This document shows, in pieces, positions 6,731 through 15,945 of a DNA stretch of 47,218 nt; the stretch's first letter is position 1, and the number at the start of each line of letters is the position of its first letter. The notes beneath the pieces were generated by a model. That model worked only from the letters and a program-made list of their open reading frames with translations. It did not search any database and had not been told where the DNA came from. Made by a program: the position numbers and the translations under genes. The stretch is from Lachnospiraceae bacterium. Lineage in GTDB: Bacteria; Bacillota; Clostridia; Lachnospirales; Lachnospiraceae. The stretch covers positions 1 to 47,218 of the forward strand of contig JAFYWF010000030.1 of assembly GCA_017558145.1 (NCBI GenBank), read 5' to 3'.

Positions 6731-8917
6731 TCAATTCTTTTGTTTCCCAAATGTTAATATTATAGTAACGCCTTTATCTTGATTAGGTTCCATCGCAATT
6801 TTGCCTTTTAATTCTGTCATATACTTTCTAGCATAATATAGTCCTAAACCCGAACCATTTGTTGTTGTTACACCAAAATCAAACAAACTTTCAATGTCAT
6901 TTATAGAACTATCAATACCGTTCCCATTATCAATAAACATAATCCTATATTGATTTTCTTTCGTCTCCTCAGAAACAACTCGAAGAGAAGTTGCCTTTGC
7001 TTTTATTGCATTACCAATGATATTATCTAGCACCATAATAAATGACAATGGTTTGATTTTTACATCAAAATTTATTTCTGAAGAAATATCACACAAAATC
7101 TCTATATCCTCTTTTTCATATATATATCCTAACACGTCAGTAATATACTCTTTCATGAATATAGGTAAATTAACTCTTTGTGATGCATCGTTATTATCAA
7201 TAACTCTCCCGGCTTTTGAAATAATTTTTGATACAGACAATATTCTCTGATTTGAAGTGGTTGCTTTCTCCAGCTTCTTCTTAGCTTCTCCTGTTGGTTT
7301 CATTAAGCACCCCAACTCATCTAAGTTTTCCTTCACACGATTCGACATATTATATATACTATGCACCGAATTCATGATATTTTTATCTTCAACACCACTC
7401 ACATTCAAAATATATTGACTTCTTTGCTTTTCTCTCTCTGCTCTTTGTTCGGCCTCCTTTTGCTTTTTTTCAGCCTCTTCCTTTTCTTTCTCCGCTTCCC
7501 TTTGTTTTTTTTCAGCTTCTTCTTTCTCTTGCGCTGCTTTTCGAGCAGTTTCTTCCGCTTTCTTTCTAGCTTCTTCTTCTGCTTTTCTTTTTTCTTCTTC
7601 TTTCTTTCTTAAATACTCTGCATATTCATCATTTTCAGTACGTATTTTTTGTCCAATATCATTTCGTAATTTAAATAATACATTAACTATCGGATCAATA
7701 AGTTCTATTAATAACTCCACTCTCTCATCCGCCAAAAAGTCTTGACGACTGGAGGTTGCAATATCTGGCAAAGCATCATCATCTAAGATATCAAATGAAA
7801 CCTCACCTTCAATATAATTTACCATTGCCTGTGTACTTGGATGCATATCGAAATAATTAGCCAAAGCAAGCTTATTTCTGACATAAACACGTAACTTATT
7901 TGGCTGATATACATCATTTCTAATATATCTGTCATCTAACGCATTTTTTACTTCAATCGTACTATGAATCCCAATCCAACCTGTTAATACATATTCCTTT
8001 TCAATCTCATTGCCTTTATCGTCAACAAATTTTTTAGTACCTTTCACTGAAAAATCTTTGCCGCTTAAAATTACTGTAGGCCGTTCCTTTTTCCCAATAT
8101 GCGGATACGGTGATAACCATGTAAAAGCTATACTGTCCCTCAATCTTTTGCTTATCGTTAAATCTGTATTGCTAAACATTGCATAAAAATTTTGATATGC
8201 AACCATTTTTTCCACTTTTTCAAATTTTATTGTATCTTTCTTTTGAGTTTTGACAGCCACAAATATATTCGCTGTCAATCCTTCTAACAAATAAAAATCT
8301 GAAAAAACTCTTTTTAAAGCCTCTATCCTTTTTTCGCCATTTCTTCTGAGGTCTACATTATCTAGTTTAATAACTGTACCTTGATCAGTATTTTCCCAAA
8401 TCTCACTATTTATCAATTCTACTTTTGCAAGAACACGATCTAATTTAGGAAACTCAGAATCATCATACGCAGAAAGATTAATCTCCCATTGATCAACTGC
8501 AGAATGCGATGCTTTTTTGGTTAAAATGTAATAATGATTTGATAAATATAATGCAGCTAGTTTACCGATCCCTTTACGTCCCATTACGTTTTTTTTATCT
8601 TCTTCAAGTAAATCTGCATCTGTTCTTTTATTACGACCAATCCAAACATACTTTCTCGCTAAATCGTCATAATCCATGCCTAAACCATCATCTAGTATTT
8701 CGATAATAGAATGTTCTTTATCCGACATATCAATATATACATACACATTTTTAGCTTTTGCATCTAAACCATTCGCCACTAACTCAGAAATAGCATTGGC
8801 CGCATTATTATATAGATTTTTTCCCAATAGTTTCAATGCTGCATATGAAAAATTAAAATAAATGGCGTTATTCGTATTAGTATTATTTACTTCATTTTTT
8901 TTCACATCCATAACCAT
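6731..8917 (-). CDS. Dual GHKL ATPase: MORC/Hsp90-like plus histidine kinase
   Basis: This 728-residue protein holds two GHKL ATP-binding modules. The first has N-box E45-N49-D52 (AISELVANGLDA), G1 box DDGLGMD (76-82) and G2 box GRKGIGK (113-119). It is followed by an S5-like region to about 420, as in Hsp90/MutL/MORC-type ATPases. A highly charged coiled coil spans about 430-500. The second half resembles a histidine kinase: candidate phospho-acceptor H519 (MNSVHSIYN), N-box N632 and N636, G1 DNGNGID (663-669), F-box LFDFGVTT and G2 NGSGLGL. No membrane segment is seen. It starts 5 bases after the methyltransferase stop and precedes the receiver/HEPN gene. GHKL ATPases in restriction operons are known from comparative genomics; this fusion is notable. 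Confidence 0.82.
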   Translation of the reverse strand: MVMDVKKNEVNNTNTNNAIYFNFSYAALKLLGKNLYNNAANAISELVANGLDAKAKNVYVYIDMSDKEHSIIEILDDGLGMDYDDLARKYVWIGRNKRTDADLLEEDKKNVMGRKGIGKLAALYLSNHYYILTKKASHSAVDQWEINLSAYDDSEFPKLDRVLAKVELINSEIWENTDQGTVIKLDNVDLRRNGEKRIEALKRVFSDFYLLEGLTANIFVAVKTQKKDTIKFEKVEKMVAYQNFYAMFSNTDLTISKRLRDSIAFTWLSPYPHIGKKERPTVILSGKDFSVKGTKKFVDDKGNEIEKEYVLTGWIGIHSTIEVKNALDDRYIRNDVYQPNKLRVYVRNKLALANYFDMHPSTQAMVNYIEGEVSFDILDDDALPDIATSSRQDFLADERVELLIELIDPIVNVLFKLRNDIGQKIRTENDEYAEYLRKKEEEKRKAEEEARKKAEETARKAAQEKEEAEKKQREAEKEKEEAEKKQKEAEQRAEREKQRSQYILNVSGVEDKNIMNSVHSIYNMSNRVKENLDELGCLMKPTGEAKKKLEKATTSNQRILSVSKIISKAGRVIDNNDASQRVNLPIFMKEYITDVLGYIYEKEDIEILCDISSEINFDVKIKPLSFIMVLDNIIGNAIKAKATSLRVVSEETKENQYRIMFIDNGNGIDSSINDIESLFDFGVTTTNGSGLGLYYARKYMTELKGKIAMEPNQDKGVTIILTFGKQKN

Positions 8918-8922
8918 ATGCT

Positions 8923-10146
8923 TTACCCCTTCAATAATGATTCAATTTGCTTTGCAAGTACCAATGACATAAGCGGCGGTACTGCATTTCCAATCTGGGC
9001 TGTAACACTTCCCTGCCCGCCTTTAAACTGAAACCAATCTGGAAAAGTTTGAATTCTTGCTCCTTCTCTTGGTGTTAATGCTCTATTCTGTGAATAATGA
9101 ATACACCTTAATCCAGATGGTGCAGTCAAATTATTTGTAATAGTTGGCGAAGGTTGATTTTCTACAAGTCTACCATATGTATTTGAATATCCAGATGTCA
9201 ACTTATACTTTTTATCAATAATCCCTTGTGCAACTAACTTGTTAAAATCTTCCTTGCCTTCTCCTTGTTTAACATTCTGAATTACTGTTCTTATTTTATC
9301 ACCATAAATACCACAGTAATGTTCCGTTATTCTCTCGCTACCATCTCTCATTAAACACTGAAAATCATTTTGTGGAGGCATAACATAATGCTCCACTTTC
9401 TCATTTTCCGCGACCTCCGGTAAATCAGAAATTGCATCTTTAATTGTCAATTTGGCTCCTGTTTTCGGTTTTGGGTATTTCCATTTAATATCTAGGTCTT
9501 TTCTTACTCCAACAACAAATACTCTTTCTCTATTCTCTGGAACCCCATAATCGACTGCATTTAAAACCTGGCAACTAATAGTATATCCTAGCTCATCTTC
9601 AATATTCTCAAATTTTTCTTTAATAATATCTATTATCTTTCTTCCATATCTTTCTACTATTGGATATTTTCTCTCTTTGCCGGTTTCCTCATTTTTCTTT
9701 GTTTCGTATAATATTTCCCCTTTTTCATCCGTCTTGTAAAAGGTTTCCCTCATCGATAAAATTCCTTTTACATTTTCAAAAAGAAACATTTTAGGTTTTA
9801 CTATTTTTAGTATACGTAAATACTCCTCGTACATAGTCGCTTTCTCGTCAAATACTCTCTGTCCAACTGTACTGAATGACTGACAAGGTGGGCCACCTAT
9901 TATTAAATCAACCGGTTCATCTCCCATTAATTTCATAATGTAATCCTCATCCAGTTCCTTTATATCTCTATTGAGCATGTTTATATCTGGATAATTCTCC
10001 ATAAACGCTTCTGCTGCAAATGCATCAATTTCATTAGCAAAAACAAATTTATTTTTTCTATTTCTAACAAATTCATGATTTCTTATCCTGTAATAGAATC
10101 CGAAGGTCAATCCTCCGGCACCCGAAAACAAATCAATAATTCTCAT
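8923..10146 (-). CDS. DNA cytosine-5 methyltransferase (third in operon)
   Basis: This is an S-adenosylmethionine-dependent C5-cytosine methyltransferase of 407 residues. Motifs are in canonical order: I (MRIIDLFSGAGG), IV (GGPPCQSFS, catalytic C88), VI (FENVKG), VIII (ENRERVFVVGVR), IX (LTPREGARIQTFPD) and X (QIGNAVPP). The ATG at 10146 lies 5 nt after GGAG. It is 78 bases downstream of the LlaJI-like nuclease and 5 bases upstream of the dual-GHKL gene. The spacing groups it with the GHKL and receiver/HEPN genes, not with the LlaJI set, which already has two methyltransferases. It may mark self DNA for that module. Confidence 0.93.
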   Translation of the reverse strand: MRIIDLFSGAGGLTFGFYYRIRNHEFVRNRKNKFVFANEIDAFAAEAFMENYPDINMLNRDIKELDEDYIMKLMGDEPVDLIIGGPPCQSFSTVGQRVFDEKATMYEEYLRILKIVKPKMFLFENVKGILSMRETFYKTDEKGEILYETKKNEETGKERKYPIVERYGRKIIDIIKEKFENIEDELGYTISCQVLNAVDYGVPENRERVFVVGVRKDLDIKWKYPKPKTGAKLTIKDAISDLPEVAENEKVEHYVMPPQNDFQCLMRDGSERITEHYCGIYGDKIRTVIQNVKQGEGKEDFNKLVAQGIIDKKYKLTSGYSNTYGRLVENQPSPTITNNLTAPSGLRCIHYSQNRALTPREGARIQTFPDWFQFKGGQGSVTAQIGNAVPPLMSLVLAKQIESLLKG

Positions 10147-10224
10147 ATTGTCTCCATTCTGTACTTTATACAAATCTATTTCATCAATCGAATTCTAAAA
10201 ATCTTTATTATACCAAATAATTAA

Positions 10225-11448
10225 TTATTGACTTTTTATCAACTCCGCCAACTTCTCTATTTCTTTCGTTTCTTGTCGAACATTAATACTCATCAATGTT
10301 TTCACATCAATCAGTATTCCTTGAATTCTTTGATATTCTTCCGAATTGTCTTTCCAATTACTTATTGCCTCACCAATTTTAATCATATTCGGAATGTCAG
10401 CATATTGACCCTTAAACGCATCAAATGGCATAAGAAACGCATTGAAAACCCTAAAATCACTTCCATGTCGTTTCTTAAACTTTTCCTCACTAGCCACATA
10501 TTCTCCATATGTGATTTGTTTGTTAATTGATGTTGATTCTGGCAAATCCCACGCTCTGCCAGTAATGCCATATTTATAATATTTTGCATCAAGAACATAC
10601 ACATTATCTCCATACAGCATAATTGTATCCGGCTCCAGAGAAGCATTGTCGTATCTACTTCCACTCACATACCAAGTTGTCTTTGGGAAATAATCCGCCT
10701 TATTTTCGATACCAAATACCTTATCAATCATTTTTTCCCAAACATACTCAAATCGATATGTTCCATATCGATAGTTTTTATCAGACTCTTTATCCCCCTC
10801 AAAATCAATTATTGCTAACATATGCCTAAATAGCATCCTGTTTCTATCGTTGAACGTATTTGAAATTTTTTCTCTAAGAACCGCTCGAAATACCTTTTCG
10901 CGCTTGGTAATTCTAGGATGTTTTGGCATCATTGGGGTAAAAAGCCAACCTATTCGTTCAAAACTCTCATATACACAATACTCATGAATTAACGTGATTA
11001 GTTCATTTTCTTTTATGCTATTCTTTTTTGTAACAAAATCTAGATAAAATACATCTGTATCTTGAGCATAAGGCCTTTGGGTTTTTATGGTCCTACTCCA
11101 ATTTATTTTACCTGTTTTAGAAATCTTATATGAAACTTCCTGTTCCCTATAATATCCCCTCACAAAATAATTTTTTATGAGATAAATATATGACTGTAAA
11201 GGAAATTCAACTTCATCAAAATTGTTACTTTGACCTAGCAACTCAGACTCTCTTCGCTCTGTGTTTGCAGCCAGCGTTGTAAAAAGCAGCATAATATCTT
11301 TTCTTAACTCTTTGTTATCTTCTGAGATGTGGAAACCCATCGGGAAATTAATACTAATATCGCCATCTGTACATCTCAAACCAACAAATGTGTCCATTTC
11401 TCGATTAGAATTCACTCTGCATTTACTTCTAATATCAATTTCCCTCAA
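10225..11448 (-). CDS. LlaJI-family (McrC-like) restriction nuclease subunit
   Basis: This 407-residue protein resembles the LlaJI R2 family, the McrC-like partner of an McrB-type motor. A PD-(D/E)xK site is visible: P273-D274 (ASLEPDTIML) and D287-x-K289 (VYVLDAKYY), with the helix KQITYGEYVAS further on. The start is TTG at 11448, 4 nt after GGTGGTGA and 11 bases past the stop of the AAA+ subunit. In LlaJI, R1 and R2 are both needed for restriction and two methyltransferases protect the asymmetric site; the same four-gene order is found here. The target of this system cannot be read from sequence. Confidence 0.82.
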   Translation of the reverse strand: MREIDIRSKCRVNSNREMDTFVGLRCTDGDISINFPMGFHISEDNKELRKDIMLLFTTLAANTERRESELLGQSNNFDEVEFPLQSYIYLIKNYFVRGYYREQEVSYKISKTGKINWSRTIKTQRPYAQDTDVFYLDFVTKKNSIKENELITLIHEYCVYESFERIGWLFTPMMPKHPRITKREKVFRAVLREKISNTFNDRNRMLFRHMLAIIDFEGDKESDKNYRYGTYRFEYVWEKMIDKVFGIENKADYFPKTTWYVSGSRYDNASLEPDTIMLYGDNVYVLDAKYYKYGITGRAWDLPESTSINKQITYGEYVASEEKFKKRHGSDFRVFNAFLMPFDAFKGQYADIPNMIKIGEAISNWKDNSEEYQRIQGILIDVKTLMSINVRQETKEIEKLAELIKSQ

Positions 11449-11459
11449 AAAATCACCAC

Positions 11460-13337
11460 CTAATTCTCATTATCTTCTTCAGTACTTTTCTGCATTTTAG
11501 AAAGCATCTTCTCATACACGCTCAACCGCAGAACTGCAGCAAGCTTATCACTCGTTGTAGTTTCATAAGTTATAACAACATCTTCTAAAGTCTTGCAACT
11601 ATCATTAAATATTGCTGTCTTATCCATCTTAAAAGCATCATCCCACAAGTACTTAAGTACTTTTTCTGGGAAACGACTTGCTTCAAGTTCTTTCTTTTTA
11701 ACGAAATATGCGCCTAAACGCTTATCCTCAGAGCTTGCCATGTCTACATTAATCTCAATTACCATATCATTGATAACTGTTGCAAATGCACCCCAATTAA
11801 CTTTAGTTCCTGCAATTATAGCATTTGCATGCTCAGCACTTTGCACTCTGTTTTCTATTTGCTTCATATTCCATCTTCGTTGAAATGCAGTATCTAAAGT
11901 AAATACATTCTGATCTGCAGTATTCATCGTAGCTAAAATAAACATATTTGATGGTACCCTTACCGGATGTTCCTCATCTTGATATACTTCTCTTGCAACA
12001 TCGTAATTTGAGATACCATATTCACTTTCACCAACTTCTTCAGCCTGAAACTCATCTTCATCTTTTCTATCAAGAAGTTGAAATATTTCACCAAAAATTG
12101 CAGGTGCATTACCTCGATTTAATTCCTCGATAATAAGATAATAATAATTTTCCGGATCGTTCACTGCCTTCTTCAACATTTTTGTAAATGGTCCCGGTGT
12201 AAATACATATCTCAGTTTGTCATTACCATCTTTGTCCTTATCTACTCTTGGCAAAATTTGTCCAACAAAATCTGAATACATATAATCCGGATGGAATACT
12301 ACTCTCTCTATATATCGTTCATCAGCACAATATTTCGTTTTAATCTCATGGCTTTTCCCCGCTCCTGGAACGCCATAAAGAAGAATATTCTCTGCACCGG
12401 TTTTTCTAATACCACTTGACCTATGTTCCTGCTCTTCGCCTTCAAAAAAAGAAATATTATATGTATTCTTTTCTAACAGCTTGTATATATTTAGTGCTTT
12501 TCTCAACTCTGTAGAATACGACTCGTTCATGCTCGCTGCCGCAATAATTTCAGGTGCACTATAGTTGTTTTTGAAAATATGTTCACCATACTTAATTCCA
12601 AACATATATATCGAAGCAACCTGCATTCTATCTTCAGCATTATTATACATTTCTTGAAGAATATTCCCTAATTCTTGAATTGAAAAATCTCTATTTTCAA
12701 TATCTGAATCCTTGATTTCGATAAGCTTTTTAATGTCTACTTTTGTATTTGTCGGCAACTTATAAAACTTATTATTAAGTGCAGAAAGATTATATTCTCC
12801 CTTGGATTCATCTGCTGACTTAATACCTATACAGTCATAAAACAGCTGCTCTTTATGCTTTAATAACACCAAGTAATCTCCTGTGTGCAGCAATTTTCTA
12901 AATGCCACAAAAGCTGGGTCATCCACAGTTGTAAGAGACAACTGAACTTGATCAGCTTGTTCTTTTCTACGACTTCTAACTATGCTTGCTTGAACGCACC
13001 TGTTTTCACCTTCGCCAAAAGTTATTCCATTTTCCGTTCCCGATGCCAAATATGAAACATTATCTTTATAAATATATAGTGGTATCTGGGTAATAAAATA
13101 CTTCTTTAATCGCTCGTCTCTGTCATCATAATCGCACTGAAAATAGCCATCAGCCATTAAATATGGAAACATATTCATCTGTTCTCCAGATATTGCAATA
13201 TGCGTCTGATTTGTGGTTCTTCCTTCATCTAATGTATTAGATGCTTCGAGCCTTTTTACCATTATTCCATCATATTCTTTTGATGCACATTCCGGAATTA
13301 TATTGCTAATTATATCTCTTGCTTCTGTAAACTCCAT
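11460..13337 (-). CDS. McrB-like AAA+ restriction subunit (LlaJI R1 type)
   Basis: The 625-residue protein has an N-terminal recognition region (about 1-210) and an AAA+ motor of the McrB class. Walker A is GVPGAGKS (about 322-329), Walker B is YYLIIEELN (about 398-406), and the McrB signature is MNTADQ (about 471), followed by the arginine-containing TAFQRRW. McrB-type motors hydrolyse GTP or ATP to translocate DNA and activate the McrC-like nuclease. Its ATG overlaps the upstream methyltransferase stop by one base (TGATG), with AGGTGG at 9 nt. The N-terminal GIMVKRLEASN...NQTHIAISGEQ is clearly related to the divergent HNH endonuclease, suggesting a shared DNA-reading module. Confidence 0.88.
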   Translation of the reverse strand: MEFTEARDIISNIIPECASKEYDGIMVKRLEASNTLDEGRTTNQTHIAISGEQMNMFPYLMADGYFQCDYDDRDERLKKYFITQIPLYIYKDNVSYLASGTENGITFGEGENRCVQASIVRSRRKEQADQVQLSLTTVDDPAFVAFRKLLHTGDYLVLLKHKEQLFYDCIGIKSADESKGEYNLSALNNKFYKLPTNTKVDIKKLIEIKDSDIENRDFSIQELGNILQEMYNNAEDRMQVASIYMFGIKYGEHIFKNNYSAPEIIAAASMNESYSTELRKALNIYKLLEKNTYNISFFEGEEQEHRSSGIRKTGAENILLYGVPGAGKSHEIKTKYCADERYIERVVFHPDYMYSDFVGQILPRVDKDKDGNDKLRYVFTPGPFTKMLKKAVNDPENYYYLIIEELNRGNAPAIFGEIFQLLDRKDEDEFQAEEVGESEYGISNYDVAREVYQDEEHPVRVPSNMFILATMNTADQNVFTLDTAFQRRWNMKQIENRVQSAEHANAIIAGTKVNWGAFATVINDMVIEINVDMASSEDKRLGAYFVKKKELEASRFPEKVLKYLWDDAFKMDKTAIFNDSCKTLEDVVITYETTTSDKLAAVLRLSVYEKMLSKMQKSTEEDNEN

Positions 13338-14770
13338 CAAACATTACCACCTTTCATATAACGTTTAATTACCTGCGCAATGGCTCTTCCCAAAAGCGGC
13401 GGAACCGAATTACCAATCTGCATATATGTTTTTGTATAAGCTCCTCTAAAGAAATAGTCATCGGGATATGACTGCACTCTTGCCGCTTCTCTCGGAGTAA
13501 GCCCCCTAGCCTGCGTTGGATGAATATACATGTTGCAGTCAAACTTCATATGTGCAGTGATTGTTTTGCATACCTTGTCATTCTCAAGTTTAAAATACTT
13601 GTCCTTGAAGATATCATTTCTTCTTGCGTATGGCATAATATCTGCAATTTTAGGGTCATCAGAGCGATCCCCCGATTCCATACGACCAAAAATCTCTATA
13701 TCTCTGTCATTGTTGTATCGTGCTTTATGGTTTGCAACTACTGTAACTGTTCTTCCCTGATTAATGTAAGAAATATACTCATTTGTATCAGTAATTCTAT
13801 TCTTCTCTATCTTATAACCACTTTCTACCGAACCAATCTCTGTTGAATTCTTAACCCTAGAAGCTTCTAATTCTCTAAGTGCAAATAACGCATCTCCAAG
13901 ATTATGTTTAGGAATACTTTTACTCAACTCAAATATTTCTCTAAAAATCTGCTCATTATCAATGCCGATACAATTACCAATATAGATCAGTCTTTCCCTA
14001 TTCTGAGGCACTCCAAAATCTTTGGCATTTAACACATGACATTCTACTAAATAACCAATATTTCTAAAATCCTCTTTTACCTGTTCTGCAACGGATAACA
14101 TTCCTTTAACGTTTTCCATTACAAAAAACTTAGGACGAACTTTTTTCACAACTTCCACATAACTTTTATACAAGTAGTTTCTAGGATCATCTATTAGCCT
14201 CTGTCTATTAGCCATACTGAATCCTTGACATGGTGGTCCTCCCACTACAATATCAACGCTTCGTCCTGCCAATAATTCATCCAGATTTTTAACTACATCC
14301 TTAATATCTCCCAGCACAATATGATCTCTTGGGGTTTCTGGATGATTGTGCGCATATGTATCCACGCAACAATCTTGAATATCATTCGCCAGACTTGTTA
14401 TAAAGCCTTCTTGTGTAAAACCTAACGATAATCCACCCGCTCCACAAAACAGATCAATCATCTTCAATGAACTTTCATTTACACGGTTTCTGGCATTTTC
14501 AATATAGGTATTGCAATACTTGCTCACAGGGCAATTTGCACAGTGTTGTTCTGTTTCATTACAAATCAACGCTAACCTTCTAAAAGCTTCCTTGAGTTCA
14601 TTATCGCTTTGAATATCTTCTTGATATAATTCCCCTCGTGCTCTGAGAAACTCTTCATCTACATCTTTTGTAACACGCGCCAAACATACCTCTATTGAGT
14701 CGTCTTTTTCGTGTCCTAATCCTGCTTCTATAAATGCAATAAACTCGCCTTTATCATTTTTATATTCCAT
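13337..14770 (-). CDS. Cytosine-5 methyltransferase with N-terminal 4-Cys cluster
   Basis: This 477-residue C5 methyltransferase has motif I at 104-113 (MIDLFCGAGG), catalytic C181 (GGPPCQGFS), ENVKG at 219-223, QNRERLIYIG (motif VIII), LTPREAARVQSYPDD (IX) and QIGNSVPP (X). Residues 1-100 precede motif I and are an unusual extension. It contains C70-x6-C77-x2-C80-x5-C86, exactly the spacing of the [4Fe-4S] loop of endonuclease III/MutY glycosylases. The extension is too short to be a whole glycosylase. It lies one base after the first methyltransferase and overlaps the McrB-like gene. By analogy with LlaJI the two enzymes probably methylate opposite strands of one asymmetric site. Confidence 0.92.
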   Translation of the reverse strand: MEYKNDKGEFIAFIEAGLGHEKDDSIEVCLARVTKDVDEEFLRARGELYQEDIQSDNELKEAFRRLALICNETEQHCANCPVSKYCNTYIENARNRVNESSLKMIDLFCGAGGLSLGFTQEGFITSLANDIQDCCVDTYAHNHPETPRDHIVLGDIKDVVKNLDELLAGRSVDIVVGGPPCQGFSMANRQRLIDDPRNYLYKSYVEVVKKVRPKFFVMENVKGMLSVAEQVKEDFRNIGYLVECHVLNAKDFGVPQNRERLIYIGNCIGIDNEQIFREIFELSKSIPKHNLGDALFALRELEASRVKNSTEIGSVESGYKIEKNRITDTNEYISYINQGRTVTVVANHKARYNNDRDIEIFGRMESGDRSDDPKIADIMPYARRNDIFKDKYFKLENDKVCKTITAHMKFDCNMYIHPTQARGLTPREAARVQSYPDDYFFRGAYTKTYMQIGNSVPPLLGRAIAQVIKRYMKGGNV

Positions 14771-14771
14771 G

Positions 14772-15707
14772 TTAATCTACCCACTCTCCAAGTTCTTTCA
14801 ATGTGTCCTTTACGGATTGGGCAACAGCTCTTGATACATTTACTGTAACTGCATTACCAAACTGTTTGTATGCTTGACAGTCAGACACCGGTATCACAAA
14901 CGAGTCTTCAAAGCCTTGCAGCCTTGCACATTCTCTTGGTGTAAGTCTTCTCACTCGTCCTTTTTGTGTTACATAATTGTCTTGACATGCTCTATGCATC
15001 TTTGCCATGGTCGCACACAATGGTCGTGCAATCTTTAAATCTATCTCTGATTTCGCCTTATATCCGCCTGTTCCATCGGATAATATTGTAGGTAATATTT
15101 TGTCCGATAAAAAGTACTTAGGGTCCACTTCCTGCTCCAATAAGTCCTGCAACGTTTTCTCTAATTCCTGCTTTTCTGGGAATGCATATTCTGCAGCTTC
15201 ATTATCAAAACATACTATATATGTCCTATTTCTTGTTTGGGGCACACCATAATCTGCAGAATTCAATATGTCGCAAAAGACTTTGTATCCCAATTCATCT
15301 TGCAAAATCCTGTGTATTTCCTTAAATGTTTTTCCATTATCATGCGTCCTTAATGAACGAACATTTTCCAGAATAATCGCTTTAGGCTTCTTACCCTTTT
15401 TTATTTTGTCATCCACAATTTCGGCTATCCTAAAAAAGAGTGTTCCCCTTGCATCTTCAAATCCTTTTTGTTGTCCCATCATGCTAAATGGCTGGCATGG
15501 GAAACCACCTATCAACACATCACAGTCCGGAATCTCATCTAAAGGAATCTCGTTAATATCCCCTAACACAATATGTTTTCCGAAGTTCGCCTCATATGTC
15601 TGTACCGCATACTTATCAAAATCATTCGCCCATACAATATCATATCCTGTATCCACGAATCCTTTATCAAGTCCACCAAGCCCACTGAAGAATGATACAA
15701 CTTTCAT
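14772..15707 (-). CDS. DNA cytosine-5 methyltransferase (LlaJI M1 type)
   Basis: This compact 311-residue C5 methyltransferase shows motif I (VVSFFSGLGGLD), motif IV with catalytic C71 (GGFPCQPFSMMG), motif VI (ILENVRSL), VIII (QTRNRTYIVCF), IX (LTPRECARLQGF) and X (QFGNAVTVNV). The short target-recognition region around 190-250 is typical of small Dcm-like enzymes. Its ATG directly abuts the stop of the ribbon-helix-helix gene (TAG-ATG), so both are probably translated together. Early expression of regulator and methyltransferases before the restriction subunits fits safe establishment of a restriction system. Confidence 0.93.
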   Translation of the reverse strand: MKVVSFFSGLGGLDKGFVDTGYDIVWANDFDKYAVQTYEANFGKHIVLGDINEIPLDEIPDCDVLIGGFPCQPFSMMGQQKGFEDARGTLFFRIAEIVDDKIKKGKKPKAIILENVRSLRTHDNGKTFKEIHRILQDELGYKVFCDILNSADYGVPQTRNRTYIVCFDNEAAEYAFPEKQELEKTLQDLLEQEVDPKYFLSDKILPTILSDGTGGYKAKSEIDLKIARPLCATMAKMHRACQDNYVTQKGRVRRLTPRECARLQGFEDSFVIPVSDCQAYKQFGNAVTVNVSRAVAQSVKDTLKELGEWVD

Positions 15708-15905
15708 CTATTCTTCCTCCTCAAGCTTATTATTCTTTATGTATTCTCTTATCCATAAACCAATTTCTACAGAGGCAGTTTTTCCTTCATCTCGCAATAA
15801 TGTCATAAATTCATCCTTAACTGCCGGTTCAATTGAAATCTCTATTTTCGCCGTTTTTCTGCGACCCGCCGGTCTACCACAATTACTTTTCTTTTTATTT
15901 GTCAT
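15708..15905 (-). CDS. Ribbon-helix-helix regulator of restriction operon
   Basis: This 65-residue protein begins with a basic arm (MTNKKKSNCGRPAGRRK). A ribbon-helix-helix core follows: strand KIEISIEP, helices VKDEFMTLLRDEG and SVEIGLWIREYIKN. Such Arc/CopG/MetJ-type dimers bind short palindromes. The ATG at 15905 follows GGAGG by 8 nt. It is the first gene of the leftward operon and sits next to the divergent HNH endonuclease. I infer that it autoregulates both promoters and acts like the control protein of a restriction-modification system. A palindrome covers the -10 box of its own promoter. Confidence 0.75.
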   Translation of the reverse strand: MTNKKKSNCGRPAGRRKTAKIEISIEPAVKDEFMTLLRDEGKTASVEIGLWIREYIKNNKLEEEE

Positions 15906-15925
15906 TGCATTTTCCTCCGTTTTAT

Positions 15926-15945
15926 AAACATATTATATAATGTTT
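15926..15945. promoter_or_regulatory. Candidate operator, AAACAT-N8-ATGTTT
   Basis: The inverted repeat AAACAT/ATGTTT encloses ATTATATA and overlaps the -10 hexamer of the leftward promoter. It also contains the perfect decamer palindrome ATTATATAAT. Its position suits repression by the adjacent ribbon-helix-helix protein. Confidence 0.45.

Noticed and set aside
7361..7612. 83-codon plus-strand frame rich in F, L and S
   Set aside because: It is the antisense of the lysine/glutamate coiled coil of the dual-GHKL protein and has no ribosome-binding site.
8923..15707. Methyltransferases as one Dcm plus Vsr repair unit
   Set aside because: No Vsr-like endonuclease is present; the gene order matches LlaJI with a third enzyme added.
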